Positions 41,401 to 45,056 of a stretch of 64,000 bases of DNA are shown piece after piece. The notes below the pieces were generated by a model that was not told the origin of the DNA, searched no databases, and saw only the letters and a list, made by a program, of their open reading frames with translations. Both the position numbers and the translations under genes were made by a program. Within the stretch, counting starts at the first letter, position 1; each line of letters begins with the position of its first letter. Source of the stretch: Rhynchopus euleeides (lineage: Eukaryota > Euglenozoa > Diplonemea > Diplonemida > Diplonemidae); NCBI GenBank assembly GCA_963210315.1, contig OY723242.1, positions 992,001-1,056,000 on the forward strand, given 5' to 3'.

Positions 41401-43803
41401 GCTCTTGCGCCTGGTGCAACTGCAGTGCCGACTGGTGTCCCAACAACTCTTGCGCCTGGTGCAACTGCAGTGCCGACTGCTGTCCCGACCACCCTTGCGC
41501 CTGGTGCAACTGCAGTGCCGACTGGTGTCCCAACAACTCTTGCGCCTGGTGCAACTGCTGTGCCCACTGGTGTCCCGACCACCCTTGCGCCTGGTGCAAC
41601 TGCAGTGCCGACGGGTGTCCCGACCACTCTTGCGCCTGGTGCAACTGCATTGCCGACGGGTGTCGCGACCACTCTTGCGCCTGGTGCAACTGCAGTGCCG
41701 ACTGGTGTCGCGACCACTCTTGCGCCTGGTGCAACTGCAGTGCCGACTGGTGTCCCAACAACTCTTGCGCCTGGTGCAACTGCAGTGCCGACTGCTGTCC
41801 CGACCACCCTTGCGCCTGGTGCAACTGCAGTGCCGACTGGTGTCCCAACAACTCTTGCGCCTGGTGCAACTGCAGTGCCCACTGGTGTCCCGACCACCCT
41901 TGCGCCTGGTGCAACTGCAGTGCCGACGGGTGTCCCGACCACTCTTGCGCCTGGTGCAACTGCAGTGCCGACGGGTGTCGCGACCACTCTTGCGCCTGGT
42001 GCAACTGCAGTGCCGACTGGTGTCGCGACCACTCTTGCGCCTGGTGCAACTGCAGTGCCGACTGGTGTCCCGCCCACTCCTCCTGGCACCCGTGCGCCAC
42101 TCCCCCGCACCACTGCCCCCGCGCCCCGCCCTCCACCAGCTACCCGCCCTACCCTGCCTCCGTCCCCGCCCACCCCACGGCCCACCCACACCACGCTTCC
42201 TCTCCCAGCACCGCCCACTCGGTCCCCTCTCCGAATTCCCGTCCCCCCTCCTGGCTTGCCTCTGACTGCGTCGCCTCTGCGGCCGCCTGTCACTCGCCCG
42301 CCGCCCCGCCCCTCTCCTGTGTACACCTTGTCTCCTGGGAGGCCGACTGTGCCTCCCCTTGCCTCCGAGACTCCTGCCCGCCTGCCGCTACCACCCGCCG
42401 TGTCCGTCCTTGTGGGTGATTTCGAACCCACCCCCGGCACCCTTTCGTCTTGCAACACCTCGTGGCACGTCACCGGGCCTGGCGCTGCGCGCTCCCAGCT
42501 CACGCAGTCGAGGCGCGTCGCCGCCCTGGGCGAACACTCCCTCACGGTGCGCTTCCCTCGTGGCACCACCCCGCCTACCCTCGAGTTCTCACCTCGGGTG
42601 CCCGGTGGCTTTTTCTATGTCCGTGATGCGCTTGCGCGTGATCTCGGCTTCACGTGGCCCCCCTTCGGCACCCTCAACAGGCTGGAGTTCTTCATCTACC
42701 TACCCGAGGAGCTGGGCCTCGCCGCGTCTGGGTTCGACCGCAACGTTCTGCTCACCCTGGTGTCGCGCGACCCCACCGCACCTATTTCCAGCCTGTCTGG
42801 CGGGGGGCGCAGGTTACACCACCGCTTCCGCGTGCCGCACACCGGGGGCTGGCACAAGGTTGTCGCCGACACCCACCCTGATATTATCGAGCGCAGCGCC
42901 ACGCCCTTCGGGCGTGTCGACCACGGCGTCGTGACGAACCCACTCCTGGACCCCCAGTATGACCGGACCGACGGACGTGTCGCCTACTTCGATTACCTCA
43001 CCTCGATCGGGATTAGCGTGGAGCTCCGCCCCTCCGGTGGTGCCGCCGCCGTGCGCGAGGCGGAGGTGTTGGATGTTGTGACGTCGGCATCTGATGCATT
43101 TGCCTCGATCGCTGCCTCCGACCCGGCGATGTCTGCCTTCGTTGTGGACGGGATGCGGCTCTACCGCGAACACCACCTGGAGAATGAGATGCAGGTCTAC
43201 GGCGTCAACGGCGCCTTCTGGAGGTTGCCTGCAGAGGGGGCGACCCATCTCGTCATGTCGTGGTCCCGCGAGAAGGACGACGCCGCCACGCAGCATGAGG
43301 TGCGTTATTCATACTCGAGGCTGCATGATATCGGGTTTGACAACGGGGTCTTCCTGGAGACGGTGTCGCCAGAGGAAGACACCTTCGCCATGTCTGTGAG
43401 GAACCATGCCGGGGTGGCCTACCCGGTTGCGACAGATGTGCTTTATGTGGGGGTCAGGCCGTATGGGTCGGAGGCTTTCAAGGAGCTGGCCCTTCCGATT
43501 CAGACAAGGGTGTCTGCGGCTGCCGCGTCTTCCCCCGTGGCTGAGGGGAGTGGAGGTTCGAAGATCTTTTCAAACAGTGCGCTCGCTGCGTTTGCCGGTG
43601 CTGCGGTTGTGTGCTGCTGCATCATGATGGCGGCTGTCCTCTACTTCAAAGCCAGGCTTGACAGAACGGCACTGCAGAAGGGAAGCCGGAAGGGTGTCGA
43701 ACAGCAGGTTGATGACTCACCCACAACCACGGTGTCTGCGGATTCGGAAAATCTCGTGATGACGAATCCCTTGGAGGATCTCCCCGTTGACATGCTTGTG
43801 TGA
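14485..43803 (+). CDS. Giant mucin-like type I membrane protein, 9,772 residues, single ORF
   Basis: One uninterrupted frame of 29.3 kb. Residues 1-24 are a signal peptide (hydrophobic VYVGIVSLLLAVV, cleavage near GEAA). Residues 25-172 form a cysteine-containing N-domain (Cys 68, 71, 86, 119, 138, 155) rich in Trp and Asp. A Pro/Thr linker leads into repeats: residues ~210-7608, units of 14-15 residues such as APTTLVPGATAVPTT and APTTLVPGETAAPTG; then ~7609-9197, a second unit PTTLAPGATAVPTGV. A Pro-rich stretch (to ~9305) leads to a ~385-residue ectodomain (Cys9323 within an NTS sequon) whose alternating hydrophobic pattern and GGWHKVV motif suggest a beta-sandwich. One TM helix follows (~9699-9721, AAVVCCCIMMAAVLYF), then a 50-residue cytosolic tail. 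Dense Thr/Pro predicts heavy O-glycosylation: a stretched cell-surface or cell-wall protein. The ATG is chosen because it immediately precedes the signal peptide. Introns were not needed. Specific function unknown. Confidence 0.9.
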   Translation: MWVRGYVYVGIVSLLLAVVPGEAAVYVQVVVNTFRAKTNAPVLDHLAKDEFTGFVWVNVPEFEVASGCKTCDTIFEFSWDGWLAFCDMDVGLDTGRRYTTADTFTLRTEGWEDDNGDRCRFETGTWVDNDDKMPDKSCTFDIRGRDPGVWKGYTCSDDYRTVQGSVRWWPIETDSPPTPAPPTPFPPTLTPTAVPTPHPVTPSPPTDQPSTAPTTLARGETAAPTGAPTLVPGATSVPTTAPTTLVPAETAAPTGAPTLVPGATAVPTTAPTTLVPGATAVPTTAPTTLVPGETAEPTGAPTLVPGATAAPTTAPTTLVPGATAVPTTAPTTLVPGETAAPTGAPTLVPGATAVPTTAPATLVPGATAVPTTAPTTLVPGATAVPTTAPTTLVPGETAAPTGAPTLVPGATAVPTTAPTTLVPGETAAPTGAPTVVPGATAVPTTAPATLVPGATAVPTTAPTTLVPGETAAPTGAPTLVPGATAVPTTAPATLVPGATAVPTTAPTTLVPGATAVPTTAPTTLVPGETAAPTGAPTLVPGATAVPTTAPATLVPGATAVPTTAPTTLVPGETAAPTGAPTLVPGATAVPTTAPATLVPGATAVPTTAPTTLVPGATAVPTTAPTTLVPGETAAPTGAPTLVPGATAVPTTAPATLVPGATAVPTTAPTTLVPGETAAPTGALTLVPGATAVPTTTPTTLVPGETAAPTGAPTLVPGATAVPTTAPTTLVPGETAAPTGAPTVVPGATAVPTTAPATLVPGATAVPTTAPTTVVPGATAVPTTAPTTLVPGETAAPTGAPTLVPGATAVPTTAPTTLVPGETAAPTGAPTVVPGETAVPTTAPATLVPGATAVPTTAPTTLVPGETAAPTGAPTLVPGATAVPTTAPATLVPGATAVPTTAPTTLVPGETAAPTGAPTLVPGATAVPTTAPTTLVPGATAVPTTAPTTLVPGETAAPTGAPTLVPGATAVPTTAPATLVPGATAVATTAPTTLVPGETARPTGAPTLVPGATAVPTTAPTTLVPGETAAPTGAPTLVPGATAVPTTAPTTLVPGETAAPTGAPTLVPGATAVPTTAPATLVPGATAVPTTAPTTLVPGETAAPAGAPTLVPGATAVPTTAPATLVPGATAVPTTAPTTLVPGETAAPTGAPTLVPGATAVPTTAPATLVPGATAVPTTAPTTLVPGETAAPAGAPTLVPGATAVPTTAPATLVPGATAVPTTAPTTLVPGETAAPTGAPTLVPGATAVPTTAPATLVPGATAVPTTAPTTLVPGETAAPTGALTLVPGATAVPTTAPTTLVPGETAAPTGAPTVVPGATAVPTTAPTTLVPGETAAPTGAPTVVPGATAVPTTAPATLVPGATAVPTTAPTTLVPGATAVPTTAPTTLVPGETAAPTGAPTLVPGATAVPTTAPTTLVPGETAAPTGAPTVVPGETAVPTTAPATLVPGATAVPTTAPTTLVPGETAAPTGAPTLVPGATAVPTTAPATLVPGATAVPTTAPTTLVPGETAAPTGAPTLVPGATAVPTTAPTTLVPGATAVPTTAPTTLVPGETAAPTGAPTLVPGATAVPTTAPATLVPGATAVATTAPTTLVPGETARPTGAPTLVPGATAVPTTAPTTLVPGETAAPTGAPTLVPGATAVPTTAPTTLVPGETAAPTGAPTLVPGATAVPTTAPATLVPGATAVPTTAPTTLVPGETAAPAGAPTLVPGATAVPTTAPATLVPGATAVPTTAPTTLVPGETAAPTGAPTLVPGATAVPTTAPATLVPGATAVPTTAPTTLVPGETAAPTGALTLVPGATAVPTTAPTTLVPGETAAPTGAPTVVPGATAVPTTAPTTLVPGETAAPTGAPTVVPGATAVPTTAPATLVPGATAVPTTAPTTLVPGATAVPTTAPTTLVPGETAAPTGAPTLVPGATAVPTTAPTTLVPGETAAPTGAPTVVPGETAVPTTAPATLVPGATAVPTTAPTTLVPGETAAPTGAPTLVPGATAVPTTAPATLVPGATAVPTTAPTTLVPGETAAPTGAPTLVPGATAVPTTAPATLVPGATAVPTTAPTTLVPGATAVPTTAPTTLVPGETAAPTGAPTLVPGATAVPTTAPATLVPGATAVATTAPTTLVPGETARPTGAPTLVPGATAVPTTAPTTLVPGETAAPTGAPTLVPGATAVPTTAPTTLVPGETAAPTGAPTLVPGATAVPTTAPATLVPGATAVPTTAPTTLVPGETAAPAGAPTLVPGATAVPTTAPATLVPGATAVPTTAPTTLVPGATAVPTTAPTTLVPGETAAPTGAPTLVPGATAVPTTAPTTLVPGETAAPTGAPTLVPGATAVPTTAPTTLLPGETAAPTGALTLVPGATAVPTTAPTTLVPGETAAPTGAPTLVPGATAVPTTAPATLVPGATAVPTTAPTTLVPGATAVPTTAPTTLVPGETAAPPGAPTLVPGATAVPTTAPTTLMPGETAAPTGAPTLVPGATAVPTTAPATLVPGATAVPTTAPTTLVPGETAAPTGALTLVPGATAVPTTAPATLVPGATAVPTTAPTTLVPGETAAPTGAPTLVPGATAVPTTAPTTLVPGETAAPTGAPTLVPGATAVPRTAPATLVPGATAVPTTAPTTLVPGETAAPTGAHTLVPGATAVPTTAPTTLVPGETAAPTGALTPVPGATAVPTTAPTTLVPGETAAPTGAPTLVPGATAVPTTAPTTLVPGETAAPTGAPTLVPGATAVPTTAPTTLVPGETAAPTGAPTLVPGATAVPTTAPTTLVPGETAAPTGAPTVVPGATAVPTTAPATLVPGATAVPTTAPTTVVPGATAVPTTAPTTLVPGETAAPTGAPTLVPGATAVPTTAPTTLVPGETAAPTGAPTVVPGETAVPTTAPATLVPGATAVPTTAPTTLVPGETAAPTGAPTLVPGATAVPTTAPATLVPGATAVPTTAPTTLVPGETAAPTGAPTLVPGATAVPTTAPTTLVPGATAVPTTAPTTLVPGETAAPTGAPTLVPGATAVPTTAPATLVPGATAVATTAPTTLVPGETARPTGAPTLVPGATAVPTTAPTTLVPGETAAPTGAPTLVPGATAVPTTAPTTLVPGETAAPTGAPTLVPGATAVPTTAPATLVPGATAVPTTAPTTLVPGETAAPAGAPTLVPGATAVPTTAPATLVPGATAVPTTAPTTLVPGETAAPTGAPTLVPGATAVPTTAPATLVPGATAVPTTAPTTLVPGETAAPTGALTLVPGATAVPTTAPTTLVPGETAAPTGAPTVVPGATAVPTTAPTTLVPGETAAPTGAPTVVPGATAVPTTAPATLVPGATAVPTTAPTTLVPGATAVPTTAPTTLVPGETAAPTGAPTLVPGATAVPTTAPTTLVPGETAAPTGAPTLVPGATAVPTTAPATLVPGATAVPTTAPTTLVPGETAAPAGAPTLVPGATAVPTTAPATLVPGATAVPTTAPTTLVPGETAAPTGAPTLVPGATAVPTTAPATLVPGATAVPTTAPTTLVPGETAAPTGALTLVPGATAVPTTAPTTLVPGETAAPTGAPTVVPGATAVPTTAPTTLVPGETAAPTGAPTVVPGATAVPTTAPATLVPGATAVPTTAPTTLVPGATAVPTTAPTTLVPGETAAPTGAPTLVPGATAVPTTAPTTLVPGETAAPTGAPTVVPGETAVPTTAPATLVPGATAVPTTAPTTLVPGETAAPTGAPTLVPGATAVPTTAPATLVPGATAVPTTAPTTLVPGETAAPTGAPTLVPGATAVPTTAPATLVPGATAVPTTAPTTLVPGATAVPTTAPTTLVPGETAAPTGAPTLVPGATAVPTTAPATLVPGATAVATTAQTTLVPGETARPTGAPTLVPGATAVPTTAPTTLVPGETAAPTGAPTLVPGATAVPTTAPTTLVPGETAAPTGAPTLVPGATAVPTTAPATLVPGATAVPTTAPTTLVPGETAAPAGAPTLVPGATAVPTTAPATLVPGATAVPTTAPTTLVPGATAVPTTAPTTLVPGETAAPTGAPTLVPGATAVPTTAPTTLVPGETAAPTGAPTLVPGATAVPTTAPTTLLPGETAAPTGALTLVPGATAVPTTAPTTLVPGETAAPTGAPTLVPGATAVPTTAPATLVPGATAVPTTAPTTLVPGATAVPTTAPTTLVPGETAAPTGAPTLVPGATAVPTTAPATLVPGATAVPTTAPTTLVPGATAVPTTAPTTLVPGETAAPPGAPTLVPGATAVPTTAPTTLVPGETAAPTGAPTLVPGATAVPTTAPATLVPGATAVPTTAPTTLVPGETAAPTGAPTLVPGATAVPTTAPATLVPGATAVPTTAPTTLVPGETAAPTGAPTLVPGATAVPTTAPTTLVPGETAAPTGAPTLVPGATAVPRTAPATLVPGATAVPTTAPTTLVPGETAAPTGAHTLVPGATAVPTTAPTTLVPGETAAPTGALTPVPGATAVPTTAPTTLVPGETAAPTGAPTLVPGATAVPTTAPTTLVPGETAAPTGAPTLVPGATAVRTTAPTTLVPGETAAPTGAPTLVPGATAVPTTAPTTLVPGETAAPTGAPTLVPGATAVPTTAPATLVPGATAVPTTAPTTLAPGATAVPTTAPTTLVPGETAAPTGAPTLVPGATAVPTTAPATLVAGATAVPTTAPTTLVPGETAAPTGAPTLVPGATAVPTTAPTTLVPGATAVPTTAPTTLVPGETAAPTGAPTLVPGATAVPTTAPATLVPGATAVPTTAPTTLVPGETAAPTGAPTLVPGATAVPTTAAATLVPGATAVPTTAPTTLVPGETAAPTGAPTLVPGATAVPTTAPATLVPGATAVPTTAPTTLVPGETAAPTGAPTLVPGATAVPTTAPTTLVPGETAAPTGAPTLVPGATAVPTTAPATLVPGATAVPTTAPTTLVPGETAAPTGAPTLVPGATAVPTTAPATLVPGATAVPTTAPTTLVPGETAAPTGAPTLVPGATAVPTTAPATLVPGATAVPTTAPTTLVPGATAVPTTAPTTLVPGETAAPTGAPALVPGATAVPTTAPATLVPGATAVPTTAPTTLVPGETAAPTGAPTLVPGATAVPTTAPTTLVPGATAVPTTAPTTLVPGETAAPTGAPTLVPGATAVPTTAPATLVPGATAVPTTAPTTLVPGETAAPTGAPTLVPGATAVPTTAPATLVPGATAVPTTAPTTLVPGETAAPTGAPTLVPGATAVPTTAPTTLVPGATAVPTTAPTTLVPGETAAPTGAPTLVPGATAVPTTAPATLVPGATAVPTTAPTTLVPGETAAPTGAPTLVPGATAVPTTAPATLVPGATAVPTTAPTTLVPGETAAPTGAPTLVPGATAVPTTAPTTLVPGATAVPTTAPTTLVPGETAAPTGAPTLVPGATAVPTTAPATLVPGATAVPTTAPTTLVPGETAAPTGAPTLVPGATAVPTTAPATLVPGATAVPTTAPTTLVPGETAAPTGAPTLVPGATAVPTTAPTTLVPGATAVPTTAPTTLVPGETAAPTGAPTLVPGATAVPTTAPATLVAGATAVPTTAPTTLVPGETAAPTGAPTLVPGATAVPTTAPATLVPGATAVPTTAPTTLVPGATAVPTTAPTTLVPGETAAPTGAPTLVPGATAVPTTAPATLVAGATAVPTTAPTTLVPGETAAPTGAPTLVPGATAVPTTAPTTLVPGATAVPTTAPTTLVPGETAAPTGAPTLVPGATAVPTTAPATLVPGATAVPTTAPTTLVPGETAAPTGAPTLVPGATAVPTTAPATLVPGATAVPTTAPTTLVPGETAAPTGAPTLVPGATAVPTTAPATLVPGATAVPTTAPTTLVPGETAAPTGAPTLVPGATAVPTTAPATLVPGATAVPTTAPTTLVPGETAAPTGAPTLVPGATAVPTTAPATLVPGATAVPTTAPTTLVPGETAAPTGAPTLVPGATAVPTTAPATLVPGATAVPTTAPTTLVPGETAAPTGAPTLVPGATAVPTTAPATLVPGATAVPTTAPTTLVPGETAAPTGAPTLVPGATAVPTTAPATLVPGATAVPTTAPTTLVPGATAVPTTAPTTVVPGETAAPTGAPALVPGATAVPTTAPATLVPGATAVPTTAPTTLVPGETAAPTGAPTLVPGATAVPTTAPTTLVPGETAAPTGAPTLVPGATAVPTTAPATLVPGATAVPTTAPTTLVPGATAVPTTAPTTLVPGETAAPTGAPALVPGATAVPTTAPATLVPGATAVPTTAPTTLVPGETAAPTGAPTLVPGATAVPTTAPTTLVPGETAAPTGALTLVPGATAVPTTAPTTLVPGETAAPAGAPTLVPGATVVPTTAPATLVPGATAVPTTAPTTLVPGETAAPTGAPTLVPGATAVPTTAPTTLVPGETAAPTGAPTLVPGATAVPTTAPTTLVPGETAAPTGAPTVVPGATAVPTTAPTTLVPGETAAPTGPPTVVPGATAVPTTAPATLVPGATAVPTTAPTTLVPGATAVPTTAPTTLVPGETAAPTGASTLVPGATAVPTTAPTTLVPGETAAPTGAPTVVPGETAVPTTAPATLVPGATAVPTTAPTTLVPGETAAPTGAPTLVPGATAVPTTAPATLVPGATAVPTTAPTTLVPGETAAPTGAPTLVPGATAVPTTAPTTLVPGETAAPTGALTLVPGATAVPTTAPTTLVPGETAAPAGAPTLVPGETAGPTTAPATLVPGATAVPTTAPTTLVPGETAAPTGAPTLVPGATAVPTTAPATLVPGATAVPTTAPTTLVPGETAAPTGAPTLVPGATAVPTTAPATLVPGATAVPTTAPTTLVPGATAVPTTAPTTLVPGETAAPTGAPTLVPGATAVPTTAPATLVPGATAVATTAPTTLVPGETARPTGAPTLVPGATAVPTTAPTTLVPGETAAPTGAPTLVPGATAVPTTAPTTLVPGETAAPTGAPTLVPGATAVPTTAPATLVPGATAVPTTAPTTLVPGETAAPAGAPTLVPGASAVPTTAPATLVPGATAVPTTAPTTLVPGATAVPTTAPTTLVPGETAAPTGAPTLVPGATAVPTTAPATLVPGATAVPTTAPTTLVPGATAVPTTAPTTLVPGETAAPAGAPTLVPGASAVPTTAPATLVPGATAVPTTAPTTLVPGATAVPTTAPTTLVPGETAAPTGAPTLVPGATAVPTTAPTTLVPGETAAPTGAPTLVPGATAVPTTAPATLVAGATAVPTTAPTTLVPGETAAPTGAPTLVPGATAVPTTAPATLVAGATAVPTTAPTTLVPGETAAPTGAPTLVPGATAVPTTAPTTLVPGATAVPTSAPTTLVPGETAAPTGAPTLVPGATAVPTTAPTTLVPGETAAPTGAPTLVPGATAVPTTAPTTLVPGETAAPTGAPTLVPGATAVPTTAPTTLVPGETAAPTGAPTLVPGATAVPTTAPTTLVPGETAAPTGAPTLVPGATAVPTTAPATLVPGATAVPTTAPTTLVPGETAAPTGAPTLVPGATAVPTTAPATLVPGATAVPTTAPTTLVPGETAAPTGAPTLVPGATAVPTTAPTTLVPGETAAPTGAPTLVPGATAVPTTAPATLVPGATAVPTTAPTTLVPGATAVPTTAPTTLVPGETAAPTGAPALVPGATAVPTTAPATLVPGATAVPTTAPTTLVPGETAAPTGAPTLAPRATAVPTGVPTTLAPGATAVPTGVPTTLAPVATAVPTGVPTTLAPGATAVPTAVPTTLAPGATAVPTGVPTTLAPGATAVPTGVPTTLAPGATAVPTGVPTTLAPGATAVPTGVPTTLAPGATAVPTGVATTLAPGATAVPTGVPTTLAPGATAVPTAVATTLAPGATAVPTGVPTTLAPGATAVPTGVATTLAPGATAVPTGVATTLAPGATAVPTGVATTLAPGATAVPTGVATTLAPGATAVPTGVPTTLAPGATAVPTGVPTTLAPGATAVPTGVPTTLAPGATAVPTGVPTTRAPGATAVPTGVATTLAPGATAVPTGVPTTLAPGATAVPTGVPTTLAPGATAVPTGVPTTLAPGATAVPTGVPTTLAPGATAVPTGVATTLAPGATAVPTGVPTTLAPGATAVPTGVPTTLAPGATAVPTGVATTLAPGATAVPTGVATTLAPGATAVPTGVPTTLAPRATAVPTGVPTTLAPGATAVPTGVPTTLAPGATAVPTGVPTTLAPGATAVPTGVPTTLAPGATAVPTGVPTTLAPGATAVPTAVPTTLAPGATAVPTGVPTTLAPGATAVPTGVPTTLAPGATAVPTGVPTTLAPGATAVPTGVATTLAPGATAVPTGVPTTLAPGATAVPTGVATTLAPGATAVPTGVATTLAPGATAVPTGVPTTLAPGATAVPTGVPTTLAPGATAVPTGVPTTLARGATAVPTGVPTTLAPGATAVPTGVATTLAPGATAVPTGVPTTLAPGATAVPTGVPTTLAPGATAVPTGVPTTLAPGATAVPTGVPTTLAPGAPAVPTGVATTLAPGATAVPTGVPTTLAPGATAVPTGVPTTLAPGATAVPTGVATTLAPGATAVPTGVATTLAPGATAVPTGVPTTLAPRATAVPTGVPTTLAPGATAVPTGVPTTLAPGATAVPTGVPTTLAPGATAVPTGVPTTLAPGATAVPTGVPTTLAPGATAVPTGVPTTLAPGATAVPTAVPTTLAPGATAVPTGVPTTLAPGATAVPTGVPTTLAPGATAVPTGVPTTLAPGATAVPTGVATTLAPGATAVPTGVATTLAPGATAVPTGVPTTLAPGATAVPTGVATTLAPGATAVPTGVATTLAPGATAVPTGVPTTLAPGATAVPTGVPTTLAPGATAVPTGVPTTLARGATAVPTGVPTTLAPGATAVPTGVATTLAPGATAVPTGVPTTLAPGATAVPTGVPTTLAPGATAVPTGVPTTLAPGATAVPTGVPTTLAPGATAVPTGVATTLAPGATAVPTGVATTLAPGATAVPTGVPTTLAPRATAVPTGVPTTLAPGATAVPTGVPTTLAPGATAVPTGVPTTLAPGATAVPTGVPTTLAPGATAVPTGVPTALAPGATAVPTGVPTTLAPGATAVPTAVPTTLAPGATAVPTGVPTTLAPGATAVPTGVPTTLAPGATAVPTGVPTTLAPGATALPTGVATTLAPGATAVPTGVATTLAPGATAVPTGVPTTLAPGATAVPTAVPTTLAPGATAVPTGVPTTLAPGATAVPTGVPTTLAPGATAVPTGVPTTLAPGATAVPTGVATTLAPGATAVPTGVATTLAPGATAVPTGVPPTPPGTRAPLPRTTAPAPRPPPATRPTLPPSPPTPRPTHTTLPLPAPPTRSPLRIPVPPPGLPLTASPLRPPVTRPPPRPSPVYTLSPGRPTVPPLASETPARLPLPPAVSVLVGDFEPTPGTLSSCNTSWHVTGPGAARSQLTQSRRVAALGEHSLTVRFPRGTTPPTLEFSPRVPGGFFYVRDALARDLGFTWPPFGTLNRLEFFIYLPEELGLAASGFDRNVLLTLVSRDPTAPISSLSGGGRRLHHRFRVPHTGGWHKVVADTHPDIIERSATPFGRVDHGVVTNPLLDPQYDRTDGRVAYFDYLTSIGISVELRPSGGAAAVREAEVLDVVTSASDAFASIAASDPAMSAFVVDGMRLYREHHLENEMQVYGVNGAFWRLPAEGATHLVMSWSREKDDAATQHEVRYSYSRLHDIGFDNGVFLETVSPEEDTFAMSVRNHAGVAYPVATDVLYVGVRPYGSEAFKELALPIQTRVSAAAASSPVAEGSGGSKIFSNSALAAFAGAAVVCCCIMMAAVLYFKARLDRTALQKGSRKGVEQQVDDSPTTTVSADSENLVMTNPLEDLPVDMLV
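15112..37308 (+). repeat. Coding minisatellite, domain 1 (42/45-bp units, about 500)
   Basis: DNA units such as CCGACAACACTTGTGCCTGG followed by TGCGACCGCAGTTCCAACG alternate with GAGACGGCAGCGCCGACTGG versions. Units are 42 or 45 bp, always a multiple of three, so the frame is kept over 22 kb. Higher-order blocks are visible: a rare variant (GAGACGGCACGGCCGAC, giving Glu-Thr-Ala-Arg) recurs near 17470, 19270, 20851, 23569, 25984 and 34948. Its neighbours repeat almost identically, so kilobase-scale segments were duplicated. Confidence 0.95.
37309..42075 (+). repeat. Coding minisatellite, domain 2 (45-bp units, about 106)
   Basis: A distinct 45-bp family, CTTGCGCCTGGTGCAACTGC followed by AGTGCCGACTGGTGTCCCG, starting abruptly near 37309 after the last domain-1 unit. 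It encodes PTTLAPGATAVPTGV with a few variants (Val-Ala-Thr-Thr, Ala-Val, and Ala-Arg in place of Ala-Pro). It has its own higher-order repeats, e.g. the CACTCTAGCGC variant, which recurs at intervals that are multiples of 45 bp. Confidence 0.95.
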
Positions 43804-44395
43804 TGTCAGCATGTCGGGTCGTTGTTGTGTTCTGGGGTGATAATTCTGACACCCCATTCCCTTTGCTTCTGCTGTGGGCGTTGATTCAATGGTCTATTTC
43901 AGCTCAGGCCCCCAGGGGCTGGTTGTTGAAAAATGGGGAAACCCCCCCCCCCCCCTCCAAGAAAATATTACGATGGCTTCCCAACCCATGTGAGTGTATA
44001 GCAATTCGCATCTATTCCGCAACCCCACCCCCACCCCCAGCGCCCCTTCAAAATTTAGACACAAAAAGAAACGTCAGGCCGCCGCAATACTCCAGAGTTC
44101 CGGTGATAACCTTTTTCGTCCGCGTCACCCCCTTTTGCGTGCCCGCCTGCAGGCTTCATCTGCCCACCCCCTTCTCCTTGTGTGCCTGCTGTCCCAGCAC
44201 ATCCCACCGCCCACTGCCACTCTGTCCTCCCACCCCCCCCCCCCCACCGCCATCCCAGCTAACGAACGACCAGAAGTCAGCACCCTCTTCCTCTCTCTGT
44301 GCTTCCTTTTTTTTCTATTCCCTACCCCCCCCAGGGTATAAGATAGACTTTTTTTCTGGCGCCGTTTTCCGGTTTTTCTGGTTTTGAAAATTTTT

Positions 44396-44418
44396 CGCGC
44401 GCGCCTTCGGCGCGCGCG
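44396..44418. repeat. Perfect GC hairpin
   Basis: CGCGCGCGCC-TTC-GGCGCGCGCG, a 10-bp stem with a 3-nt loop, right after an A/T-rich stretch ending in a T run. It could be a cruciform or RNA hairpin. It lies about 600 bp beyond the giant gene's stop codon. Confidence 0.7.
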
Positions 44419-44571
44419 ACCCGCGCAAACCCTCCCAGAATCTGAGAGGGCCCAGTGCCTGCGCGCGTCCTGTCGTACTGAGGCTGCTTGGTGGGGCAGG
44501 CGCAGCAGCTGCTTTGAAAGTTTGGACTCTCGGCCAAAAAACCGGTCTGGTGCAATGTTTTTACGCAGGGG

Positions 44572-44629
44572 GGTCTGGGGGGCGGAGCCCCCCAGCCGCC
44601 GGAGGCCACGGTAGTGAACATCTGTTCCC
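44572..44629. repeat. 58-bp dispersed hairpin repeat, copy 1
   Basis: GGTCTGGGGGGCGGAGCCCC continuing through CCGCCGGAGGCC to a GTAGTGAACATCTGTTCCC end. It is matched in reverse orientation at 58883-58940 with a single difference. GGGGGGCGGAGCCCCCC is itself a hairpin. The second copy lies inside the 58.5-59.1 kb TIR element. Confidence 0.8.
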
Positions 44630-45056
44630 TACAGTCTGGATTCGCTTGTAAGTAGGAAGGCTTCACTGTATCGCAGCCCGGCCAGCAGGAGATCACTGGT
44701 CCTTGAGGGTTCAACCTTCAGGGTGGAGGAGGACGTGGGAGCGACCACTCGTGACAGGTGTGCGTTGTGGGTGGAGTGGATGCACGGCAGACCTTGTCAT
44801 GGCCAAAGGGTCCACGAGATCTCCGCCACGTAGAGCCTAGACGAGAGTTTTCGAGGAGATGGGCACCTAGCTGTGACGACAGGCAACAAACAAATCTCAT
44901 CTGTTAGTTGCCCCCAATAGGCTTGGCGACCTTCAAGACTGCTTGAAAGTCGTTCGTGTTCTCGTCTCAGCCCTCCAGACAAGCAGATCTGTCTCGAGTT
45001 GGTGGGCTGTCGCCATGTATTCGATGGCACCGAGTGACGCTGCACAGAGGCAGACG

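Noticed and set aside
14958-42569. A 9,203-codon minus-strand ORF as a second giant gene
   Set aside because: It is the antisense reading of the coding repeat, with no signal peptide, domain or unique ends of protein character; openness follows from the stop-free repeat.
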